64,000 nt of DNA from Romanomermis culicivorax. Lineage: Eukaryota > Nematoda > Enoplea > Mermithida > Mermithidae. The first letter of the stretch is position 1. The number at the start of each line of letters is the position of its first letter. The position numbers and the translations under genes are program-made. The stretch covers positions 124,001-188,000 of the forward strand of contig CAWUHX010000045.1 of the NCBI GenBank assembly GCA_963922205.1. Reading direction: 5' to 3'. Shown in pieces: positions 11,715-21,043 of this stretch. The notes beneath the pieces are model-generated. The model searched no databases, had not been told where the DNA came from, and was given only the letters and a program-made list of their open reading frames with translations.

Positions 11715-12450
11715 GACCAATGGGAGTTCGATGGACGCGGTCACTTTACACGAAAAATTATCCCAGGTGTAAACATACGTATTTTCGTGATCATTTGGGG
11801 CAAGGGGTTTTGAACCACGGAAAATTCAATGAATGCGGAACTTTACACGAAAAATTATCCCGGCTGTAAACAAGCGTATTTTCGTGATTATTTGGAGCAA
11901 AAGGTTTTGGACCACGGGAAATTCAATGAATGCTGAATGCGGTCACTTGACACAAAAAAATTATCCCACGCGTAAACAAACGCATTGTTGTAATTTTTTG
12001 TGGTGGGGATTTTCGACTGCGGAGAATTCAATGGATGTGTCTTTTTGCACAAAAAAATTATCTCAGGTGTAAACAAGCCTATTTTTGTGATTTTTTTGTG
12101 GTGGTGGTTTTCGACTGCAGAGATTTCAATGGATGTGTTCTTTTACACAAAAAAATTATCTCAGGTGTAAAAAAGCCTATTTCCGTGATTTTTTGTGGGA
12201 GGGGTTTTTGACCACGGGGAATTTAAGGAATGAGATCACTTTACATAAAAAATGATCCCGGGTGTAAACAAGCGTATTTTCGTGATTTTTCCTCGGGAAG
12301 GTTTTCGACCACAGGGAATTTAATGAATGCGAGTACTTTACACACAAAATTATATTGAGTGTAAACAAATGTATTTCTGCGGTTTTTTGAATTGAGGAGT
12401 TCTTGATCATGGTGAATTCAATGGAGATGGTCACTTTACACTCCGTTTAC
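11715..12450. repeat. Tandem array, ~97-bp unit, about 7.5 copies
   Basis: The phrase GTAAACAAGCGTATTTTCGT recurs with drift near 11769, 11866, 11972, 12069, 12167, 12264 and 12360, at spacings of 97, 106, 97, 98, 97 and 96. Each unit also holds a TTTACACGAAAAATTATCCC-like segment and a GACCACGGGGAATTCAATGA-like segment. Copies differ at many positions, so the array is old. Chance ORFs inside it are artefacts of the repeat. Confidence 0.92.
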
Positions 12451-12720
12451 AACGTGTTTCAAGTTCAATGCAGTTTACACATCTTTTACTTCTACCAAAA
12501 GTGAGAATTCGTAGCTTTGAGATTTGTTTTTTATTGTTTCTTCCATGTGAAGATAACAAAATTCAAAACTCAATGTGCTTCTACGAAGGTTCATCCATGG
12601 CTGTGGCCCACGAAAAAAGAGGTGAACTACTCGTAGTTTATAAGAAAATGCCCCGATAGGGCAGAAAAAAAGAAGAATATATTTGCTTGGATAGTTGCCA
12701 AGCTAGAAAAAGAAGTGAAC

Positions 12721-12962
12721 TATAGTTTGTTGTTTATAAAATGCTTCCAAATAGAAAAGTGACACAAATCAGTTGTCTCATCGAAATCGTTTACATAGAG
12801 TTCTTACCGTAAAATTTTCCACTCAAAAAATCGTTGAGGATAAGGTCAGTATACTCATAAATTTCCAATCCTATACGATGCCTTATTTATCAGAAAATCG
12901 TGAAAATCTGAAATACTACTTGCTTTCCACTTTCACTATTTATTTCAAGAAGAACAGAGTAT
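12721..12962 (-). mobile_element. MITE family A, copy inserted in inverted-repeat arm
   Basis: The ends TATAGTTTGTTGTTTATAAA and CAAGAAGAACAGAGTATA match the family ends in inverted order. The empty allele of the site is preserved in the right arm (reverse complement GAAGTGAACTAGACTTTCGA). This shows insertion at TA with TA duplicated. Confidence 0.9.
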
Positions 12963-13073
12963 AGATTTTCGAGAACTTGGGTTGAAGTTGGAAAAAATTC
13001 ACTTTCGTTATATTGGATCTTTATTCCTTGTCAAGAAAAATTTTCCATGTCTGTGAAAAAGTATATTCTGCAA

Positions 13074-14282
13074 CCTTAGTTTTTTGCGTTTTTCGATACA
13101 AAAAATTTAAAAAAAAATTACAAAAAAATTTTTTTCATTACAAATTTTCCAGTTTCAAAAACCTTGGGGTAGTTTGTACCCCCATATCTCCTCTCACACA
13201 TGGTGCTTCCACCTGTGTTGAACTTTTTTATTGAATTTGGTGTAAACAGAGGGAATCAAATGAGGGAAAGTGGCACATAAAATCCAATTCAGCTTTTTTA
13301 GAAAAGGGCTACAATACAATGTCTTCTTAAAACTAAGTCAATTGTGCAAGATAATATGTTTAATTCACTCATTTTATATAACATATTGCATAGAACTCAC
13401 TCCGTAAGTTCTACTAAACAAATTTATTTTCTTCTATTTAACTATTCAACAGAATAGCATCATTCACAGTTTTTGGATTTTAACTGAAACTTGCAGAAAG
13501 AGCGCTTTTTGCGGGATACGATAAGCAATGTCACCCATCCCTGTCGCTCCTGTCTTGCTTTCAAAAAAGTTGTACTGTTGCTTTGGGAATGCGAGTATAG
13601 TGAGGGAGAACTGGGTACGGAATTTGGCGCACATCCATAATATAGGCATGGCTGAATCAGGAGCATTTTTGTACGATTTACCCTGTTCTCCCATTTGCAG
13701 ATCCAATGACCGTCACCAAAGCCCAGTTGCACTAAAGGGGTATAAGCTCGAGCTCAAGATAATCTCGAACAAAAAAGTGACTCGATTTGATCTCAAGTTC
13801 GGTATAATTTGAATGTCATGAGAATTATAACGTGCTCAATGTCCAGATTATCCCCAGCAGCTCGAGCTGTCGGGTTTCACTAACATTTTCGCATAAGTTT
13901 CTTACCTCTAAAGCAAATAATTATAATGTCTGCAATTCCCAAACTCGAACTTAAACCTCAGTATTAGTTAATCTCGAAATGAATATTGTTTGGGATTGCG
14001 ATTAGCTCAAACTCAGGATCATCAATTTAATGCCGATGTTGAGATTATCCTCGTGTTGGGTTAGTGCAACCAACCTCAGGTTTCTTTATAGTTCTAAAAA
14101 TGACTATAATATGCCTCCCCTACTATTTTTCAGCTGACGTGAGAGGCAGGAGTTTTGAATCGGTCGGGGGTTAGAATGCTATGGTTCATATTTGAGTGAT
14201 GTCATTCATCGGCATCATTGCATATAACTTTCATATAGAAAAATTTTACTGTAGTTGAAGCCAGGGGTAGGAAAAAATGCAC
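13074..14282. other. Interior of inverted-repeat element, no gene recognised
   Basis: Short overlapping ORFs on both strands around 13460-13812 show no domain or codon pattern. No transposase motif was found. Confidence 0.5.
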
Positions 14283-15170
14283 GATGCTGCAGAATTTACT
14301 TTTTCACAGATATGGAAAATATTTTTGAGAAAGAATGAAAGTCCAATATAACGAAAGTGAATTCTTTCCAACTTTAACCCAAGTTCTCGAAAGTCTAGTT
14401 CACTTCTTCTTCTAGCTTGGCAACTATCCAAGCAAGTATATTCTTCTTTTTTTTCTGCCCTATCGGAGCATTTTCTAATGAACTAGTTTCAAATGTGTCT
14501 CAAATCATAAGTTTATTCCATACGAGTAGTAAAACTTTTTTACTGAATTCAGTAATGATTAATGAAAAAGTTTTCTCACTGAACTCATTGTTATCTCTCC
14601 GATTCCATTACTTATAGACTCATGGTAGTCAAATAATCAGCGTGAAACATGCCCACTCTGAAACAAAAAAAAATTCACCGACACTGTAAAGACAGTGAAG
14701 TTTTTACTATAAATTCTCTGAAGGACAAGTTAATATGATAATGAGGCAATGTTCAAAAGTCTTTTCACCACACGAAATCTGAATTGCCGATGTAATTTCG
14801 TAATTTAAAAATGACCCTTCTTTTTCAAATCCTTTTTGCTCGGCGATGGCGACGTTGCCGCGCTGGTCGGAAGAGAAGCAGCGACGCTTCTTCCTTCTCC
14901 ACGTCCGCCGCCAAGCATTTCCCTTTCGGATCTAAAATCTCGTTTTATAACAGTAGCACAACGGAATAATTCATTGTTCTTTTCAACATTGCATGCCATA
15001 AAGACATGAAGAAATTAGAACCTTGCACGGTCGGCTTGTCAGAAATGTACAGCAATTCAAGCTCTCAATTATTGAGAAGCAATTCATATCAAGCGTTATC
15101 AAAATCAGTAAATCGTTCGTTTTCGAAACATCCTGTACTTGGAGTGAAGCTGATCAAAATATGCAATAAC

Positions 15171-15295
15171 TGAATTTGGACCTTATTAACAATTTTACCG
15201 CCACGAGTTTCTGAGCCTAAGCCTAAACCCTAAGCCTAATCCTAATTCAGATAAAACTAGTGGTGGTCAAATTGTTAATAAGATCCGTGAATTCA
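15171..15295. repeat. Hairpin-forming inverted repeat with a telomere-like loop
   Basis: The left arm 15171-15204 and right arm 15260-15295 are near-perfect inverted copies (shared core CTTATTAACAATTT and a CCRCCAC end). The ~55-base loop holds GAGCCTAAGCCTAA and CCCTAAGCCTAATCCTAA (15213-15245), which is four to five GCCTAA-like units. Confidence 0.8.
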
Positions 15296-15945
15296 TTTTT
15301 CAACTAACATACATGGTGTACAAACGTAAATAAAGCGATGAAAGAGGTTAAATCGTTTTAAATTAGACAACATATTACTGTAATCAGTTTGTGGCAAAGT
15401 AAAAACCTGGGGCCCCTAGTGCCTTAAGACATTGCTATGTCCTATGACGTAGCTTTTTCCTGGTAGATAGATATATCCTGGGACACTATGCAAAAAAGGG
15501 CCTCTGATCAAATCGCAAAAAAATTTAAAAAAAGAACGTTATTCAATTTAAAGCAAGCAGTGCAATATCTCTAAATTCTCTACATCTCGATTTCACAAAC
15601 GATGTGAAGAAATTTGTATTTTTGATTACAGTGAGAAAACTGTGTGATAATATAAGCCTGATTTCATCATGTTGCTCTCGAAAACGATTATTGAACACTA
15701 TTAGGTCCAATAAAATGTAAACTCACTTGCTATGTAAGGATAGGGAATAGCTAGAATAATCGCTCGAATCCTTTTCGCCCAGTTGAATATGGGCCCCCGG
15801 AACACTATCTACAGTCGTCCATTTGAATAGCTGCCACGCGTGTTGACCGGCGATTGTCGTTTTTGTCGTAACTGAAGGACTGAAAAGAAAAGCTAACGTC
15901 ACAAAGTCGTTTCATTACAAAACACAATCCTACAGTCAGCGTCTT

Positions 15946-16196
15946 TACAGTTTGTTTTTCTTGAAATGCTTCTAAATTATAAAAGTGGAAAGCAAGTACT
16001 ATTTTGGATTTTTACAATTTTCAGCTGAACCATTCATCACGAGAGATTGAAAATTTGTGGGCTTATTCAATCAACTTTTAACAATTTTTAGAGTGAAAAA
16101 TCTTACCGTGAAAGCTTTGTGTACGCGATTTTGACTGCATAGTTGATTTTTGTCTTTTTCCAACTTGGAAGCATTTTATAAAAAAACAAACATTAG
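15946..16196 (+). mobile_element. MITE family A, copy 2
   Basis: It begins ACAGTTTGTTTTTCTTGAAA and ends GGAAGCATTTTATAAAAAAA followed by CAAACATTAG. The internal GGAAAGCAAGTACTATTT word is shared with the other copies. Confidence 0.85.
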
Positions 16197-16831
16197 TCAC
16201 CATAAATCGAAATTCAAGGTCGAATTCTTTCAGACTACGGTAAACCGTAACGCGCAAAGGGGCGGAATGTTTTTTAGCATTGAAGTCCAAAACTTAACAA
16301 AATGAATATTTTTCGACAGCTTATCACGTGCAATGATCAATGCAGATTAAAAAACAGCGCAAAGCAAGTTCACGCAAAATTACAAGTTTTTTAGTAGTGA
16401 AAAATATCCAAACTATGGTACTTATGCACTTTAGCGACCCTTGAATTTTTTTCCAAGTTTTCTAACGTGTAAGGTATATACCGTAGGCTACCTAGTTTTT
16501 CAAAAGGAACACCCGCAAGTTTACCCAACTCTGTTCATCAGCCACCCACCCTAAAAAATCTTTTTGCATTTGTAAATATCGAAGTGTAAACACGATCATA
16601 TTAATATACTATTCACATTCATTCAGGTATATAGTGTTATTCAGCGCAGGATTGTATATACTGTATCTATTGCGGCAAAAGTACTCCGCTCGAGAACTCA
16701 TTGCGGGTCCATAAACCGCACTAAACCGCAATGCGGTTGCGGGTTGCGACCCACAAAATTTTTTTCTAGTTGCCGGTGGCTTGCGGGCCGCGATTTTTGA
16801 AAACCGCAAAAAAGTGTGCGGGCCGTTCGCC

Positions 16832-16861
16832 GTTAGGCTTACGGCTTTAGGCTTACGCTAA
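16832..16861. repeat. Telomere-like TTAGGC words
   Basis: GTTAGGCTTACGGCTTTAGG followed by CTTACGCTAAG contains two TTAGGC units with spacer bases. This is a degenerate interstitial block. Confidence 0.45.
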
Positions 16862-17233
16862 GTCATTCTTCGGCAGCGTCCCACGCCTTCAGGAATCGTT
16901 TCCGCTAATTTAGCATTTATGAAAAATGATTAGCATAATTTTCTGAACAACATGAAAGACTAAGTTATTGTTTCGGCTATCTAACACATGCATTTTTATT
17001 AAATATGCCTGACTGGTCGCGGAATTTTTAGGAATGGCGGTGGCCACGCCGAAATTTCTCTGACGCCGGTTTTTGGGGGTTTTCATGACGAAGGGAAGAA
17101 AGAACAAGTGAAATTATGCATGGGAAAAGCGCCAAAGCGAAGTATTGGGAAAAAATTTGCATCACTTATGCAATGATGTCCCCATATTCGTGCACCTTTT
17201 CTTTTTCATCGTTCTTCAAATTATTCATTTGGA

Positions 17234-17296
17234 AGAGCCTCAACAGCGCTTCGCCCTTAGGGCGCAGCTGCTGTACCCTAAGCCTAAGCCTAAGGA
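17234..17296. repeat. Dispersed repeat ending in GCCTAA units
   Basis: GAAGAGCCTCAACAG...GCTGCTGTACC is followed by CCCTAAGCCTAAGCCTAAGG (17277-17296). The same arrangement, with a different middle, recurs at 49968-50058, so the GCCTAA block travels as part of a repeat. Confidence 0.6.
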
Positions 17297-17568
17297 AAAT
17301 TTTAAAGGTAGGGTAAATTCGGCGGCCACTGCCACCCCTAATTTACCCCTGGTCGCTCAGATGCTGAGGTCAAATCGGGTATAAGAAAGTTTACATCTCT
17401 CGCCGCATTCGTAAAAATTTCAATGTGAAAAATTTTAGTGTAACATCACCCTGTTTGCTGTGGCTAAATAATGGACTATGTAGCATGTACAATTTCTCGG
17501 CTAAGTCAGCCCGGTCGAATCAAAAACTGTGGAGTAGTCTATAGTTTTTCTGACTGTCGATCAATGCA

Positions 17569-17949
17569 TCAATATGAATAATGTGTGGTGCTGCTGCGTC
17601 GATCAACTAAAGTGTAAACCCACTCATTTTTGCGTATTATTTCTACGTCGATCGTGCGCATCTTTTTCATCAAGTCCACTTCGTCGCCCGGCGCCGAGCT
17701 TTTATCGGCCTCTTCGGCCTCCAATTCGTTCGCTCGTCGGTAACATTTGACGGCGACGGCTACGCCGACGACCGCGGCGATCAAACATAGAACGAACATG
17801 CTGAGTAAGATGTAAAAATCGACTTCGGCTCGTTGACAACAAGTGCCCCGCACGCAATTCATGGCGAATGTGAAATCGCACGATCCTCCCCAACCCAACA
17901 TGAGGGAAATTGTTGGCATTTTGATCGCCTCTGGTTGCGAAAAGTCCAT
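17569..17949 (-). CDS. Small single-pass membrane protein, function unknown
   Basis: This single-exon ORF of 126 codons has GC-rich codons that stand out from the AT-rich surroundings. The protein has a short N-terminal part with Cys (residues ~24-38, CDFTFAMNCVRGTCC), a hydrophobic segment FYILLSMFVLCLIAAVVGVA (about 45-67), then a basic stop-transfer (KCYRR) and a charged tail (NELEAEEADKSS, DLMKKMRTIDVEIIRKNEW). This predicts one membrane span with the charged tail on the cytoplasmic side. ATG 17949 is the first in frame; an internal Met at residue 11 is possible. A TATA-like TATTTAAA and a TCATAG initiator-like site lie ~50-80 bp upstream. I do not recognise the family. Confidence 0.6.
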   Translation of the reverse strand: MDFSQPEAIKMPTISLMLGWGGSCDFTFAMNCVRGTCCQRAEVDFYILLSMFVLCLIAAVVGVAVAVKCYRRANELEAEEADKSSAPGDEVDLMKKMRTIDVEIIRKNEWVYTLVDRRSSTTHYSY

Positions 17950-17997
17950 TTTGTCCTTACTTTGAGAGAGCTCCGCCGAACCGCCTGCCTACTAAAA

Positions 17998-18030
17998 CTA
18001 TGAGTGCAAAGTGTTCGGAGTTTAAATAAA
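17998..18030 (-). promoter_or_regulatory. Putative core promoter of the small membrane protein gene
   Basis: Read on the - strand, TTTATTTAAA (18030-18021) lies about 28 bases before a TCATAG initiator-like hexamer (18003-17998). The 5' UTR would be ~50 bases. The spacing is like that of the two + strand promoters in this window. Confidence 0.4.
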
Positions 18031-18049
18031 TGAGCGTAACATCGATCTT

Positions 18050-20338
18050 TATTCCAAATTACGGTAATATCATTGATCAAAAACATTCCTGCAGATTTTG
18101 CTCGTTATATAATTTTGTCCTAAACAGAAATAACGGTTTTGAGAGATAGAATCTTGATGTAGTTCTACAAAAAATTATCGAATGTTGATCAAATTAAAAG
18201 AAAAGAAAACAAAGTTGCTATGAATAATACAGCTTGTTCAAGCAGATCGCCCACGATAATTTCATTCTTTATATTATGAAATGAAAACCATAAATGGGAT
18301 TTGAAAGCGGGCTAGCATATTTTGCATTTGGGCAACGAATGCCCATTCACATAGATTTGCATAGAGTTTGTGATTATTATCGATGAAATCGTGCAAATAG
18401 CAACTGTGAAGTACTTGTAAATCGAAAAAAATAAAAAAATTTGCGTTGTTGTTGACATTGTTTACACAAAAAAATTTCAGGATTCAGTCGAAAAATTGCT
18501 TAAATAAGTCGAATTTTTAGGCCTATCTGACGTCTGGTTCAGCAGGAAATTGTAAGAATAGAAATGATCAAGAATGAAAATCATGTTCTTCATCATTGTT
18601 TGTTTTATCGAGCCGGGTCATGTTGAAATATTTGCCGGGCCATGCCCTAAACTAACTTAATTGCATCTGAATCTAAACTGGAATATTAATCTAAACTTGA
18701 TTGCATCTGAAATTACTCTTCTGAAGTCACACTACAAAAACAAATTTCGTCAAGTCGACCACTGCAATAATTTGTCACTACTTTCAGTTACTGTCACAGA
18801 GTATGAAATTTAAAATGAAACTTCTTGCTATTGTCTGCTTGAACTGCAGGTATTCCAACATAGCAAGGCGTTTTTTCAGAGAATGCTCACTAAATGTGCA
18901 ACATGGAAATTTTGCTAGAGCGCTGGGCTCAATTTTTTCGAGAATCAGAGGAGTTCTATCACCCAAGCAACATACTTTTGTCATTTTTTCAAAAAACGGA
19001 CTGTAGTTCTTGATTCTACTAACTTTTATGTGAGCTAATAGCGAAAAGCTATTGACCTGCTAAACTTGCGAAAATCTCTTTCTCGATACGTTTTGTGTGT
19101 ACGACTTAAGCTGCAGTTTACCTGCATTTTAACGGCAATGGTAGCGTATATAGTCAGTTTTTCTTGAAATGCTGCCAAATAATGAAAGTGGAAAGCAAGT
19201 AGTATTTAAGATTTTTGCGATTTTCTGATAAACAAAATATCATGTAGGGCTGAAAATTTTTGAGCACACTGACCTAACCTTTAGCGATTTTTCGAGTGAA
19301 AAGGTTTACAATAAGAACTTTATGTAAACGATTTCGACGACAGTACTGATTTGTGTCACTTTTGTATCTGGAAGCATTTTATAAAAAACAGACTATAGTT
19401 AAGATTGCATATGTTCCATAAAAATAGGTTGAGTTGTGCAGAACACTTAGAATTTTGTGCACTGAATAGCATGCTGCAAGTGTCTTCTGATCTTCAGTTC
19501 AAGTGAGCTTAACTTGCGACTTTTACAGTGTAAAAAGCTTTCTTCTACGAACTCCGCAGATCACCTATGCATAGATATGCTTGTGCTTTTGACGCGTAGA
19601 TCACAAAAGTCTTGAACACCCAATGCCTTGACTTCAAGCCTTTGGAGCATGCATCTGATCTTGAAAGTTAAAAATCATTAAACGAGTTTTTTACTATTTT
19701 TTTCCTATTTTTCCGGATGAGCCTCGGCGCGCAGAACGATGCTCGTGCAAATAATAAACAATCTGCATATACGAACACCTTTTCTCGAGTTGATCGGCTC
19801 ATGGTGCAGATTTACTGTCTGCTCTCCGATTTCTACGGATTATTTTGCTTTCCGAGGCTCATTTAAAAATGAATAAATCATAACTACACTAATGGACTCT
19901 CAAGAGTTTAGATTTAACTATGCAATGAATTCTTGATGAAGTCAACAATAAATAACAAATCTTTCTTATCGGGAAGCAAGTACAACGAATATTTATCTGC
20001 ATTATGTCCAACATATTCTATAAAACTAACATCGTGACCCATTCAAACATTCTTGATACGAAACTCAAGTTTTGCATAAACGTCTTGATAAAAATATTTC
20101 TCCCTGTCACTTTTTGATTTACAGGCATTTAAAAAAAGCATAAAATGAGTGCAAATTAAAATATTCATGTTAGACAATGGAATTATATTCATTATGTAAA
20201 TTGGATTCGATTGATATAGCAGCAGCCGCGGTTTCATTATCTGCAGAAAAATTACGAATGCCTGAAACGCGATTGCAACCAAACTTCGCAAATACAAATA
20301 CAAAAAGTAAATACATAAATCAAAATTTGTTGTTCAGA
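18050..20338. other. Intergenic, no gene recognised except MITE
   Basis: AT-rich DNA with a family A MITE at 19149-19397. The short ORF from 18803 (starting MKFKMKLLAIVCLNC) ends at a possible donor but has no partner exon in matching phase. Confidence 0.45.
19149..19397 (+). mobile_element. MITE family A, copy 3
   Basis: It starts TATAGTCAGTTTTTCTTGAA and ends CATTTTATAAAAAACAGACT followed by ATAG. The ends are ~28-bp imperfect inverted repeats flanked by TA. Confidence 0.92.
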
Positions 20339-20476
20339 AGCAAAAGTTTGGAGCATTTTTTGCTACCGCTAAAACGGACAACAACCGGATTTCTGATCTC
20401 GATGTGGACATCGTCACCGATGCGTCTAGGAAATTGCACGCACGAAAAGGCAAAGCGTCGCCTTCAGACGTCTAAA
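20339..20476 (+). CDS. Orphan terminal exon, function unknown
   Basis: After a good acceptor (ttgttcag) one frame reads 45 codons to TAA with balanced, non-AT-biased codon use. It includes KQKFGAFFATAKTDNN, RISDLDVDIVTDASRK and LHARKGKASPSDV. It looks like a last coding exon. I could not find its upstream exons. A short signal-peptide-like piece at 18803-18849 ends in a phase that would force a different, poorer frame. The product is not recognised, and it could also be chance. Confidence 0.35.
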
Positions 20477-20932
20477 ATTTTGCAAAAAAATTTGCATACA
20501 TTTTATAACAGGTATGTAAATAAATAAATTGACCGAAATTTTTCGTGAAATCAAGGGGCGCAACTGTTATTTACTTTTGGGCAAAAATTTTCGGCTGTGC
20601 TGATGGAGACTAAAAGGATGAGAATACGACCTAGAATGTCACATTCTAACATTTTGATTAAAAAGCTCACGATTTTGTCAATATAAAATGGACACATTTT
20701 CGAGACACGTAATTGTTACGAGGTTTTTCATCGTATATTCTAAAATTGTTACAAGGCTTTTAGCACCTTCTTGTATCTTTTTGAGGAAGCACTTCGCAGA
20801 CTACAGAATAAGAAAATCTTGAGACTCGGGGATATGCGAATGAATCCTTACATACAATAATAATGGAACTTGTTCTTCTGCAGATTTATAACAAGTGTTC
20901 AAGTTTTTATGTTAAATTTCGGTTAGTTACTG

Positions 20933-20965
20933 TATATAAAATCCGGATTTGAATGAACCATCAGT
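20933..20965 (+). promoter_or_regulatory. Core promoter (TATA + initiator) of the EB-module gene
   Basis: TATATAAA at 20933-20940 is followed by TCAGT at 20961-20965. Placing transcription start at the A (20963) gives a 30-base spacing. The coding ATG follows at 21044, leaving an ~80-base 5' UTR. Confidence 0.6.
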
Positions 20966-21043
20966 CGTCGGTCGTTATTGCAAATTCAGAATTCGTATCT
21001 TTCATTTAATAGAAGAGCCGAGCAGATTTTATGCAAATTTAAT

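Larger units (their letters stand above)
12634..14480. mobile_element. Inverted-repeat element (~1.85 kb)
   Basis: The left arm is 12634-13073 and the right arm 14283-14480. Reverse-complementing 14401-14470 gives AGGGCAGAAAAAAAAGAAGA and TTGGATAGTTGCCAAGCTAG, as on the left at 12657-12705. The inner part (CGAGAACTTGGGTT, TTCACTTTCGTTATATTGGA) also matches. The left arm is interrupted by a family A MITE. The 1.2 kb between the arms holds no recognisable transposase, so this is probably a non-autonomous or foldback element. Confidence 0.8.
14481..17568. other. Intergenic, repeats only
   Basis: No supported gene. A GC-rich patch at 14805-14999 could be read on the - strand as 64 codons but has no supporting features. 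The region also contains a MITE at 15946-16196, a telomere-like hairpin at 15171-15295, a palindromic GCGGTT/AACCGC-rich patch at 16700-16830, and telomere-like words at 16832 and 17276. Confidence 0.45.

Noticed and set aside
13460..13812. Three overlapping ORFs of 80-94 codons on both strands
   Set aside because: They are interior to the 12634-14480 inverted-repeat element with no transposase motif. No frame stands out.
14805..14999. GC-rich minus-strand ORF of 64 codons (contains EMLGGGRGEGRSVAASLP)
   Set aside because: It has no membrane, signal or domain feature, no matching splice partner and no promoter. It could be an exon, but support is too thin.
18803..18849. Possible signal-peptide exon for the orphan exon at 20339
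   Set aside because: The hydrophobic core is short. The donor phase would put the 20339 exon in a worse frame that continues past its natural stop.
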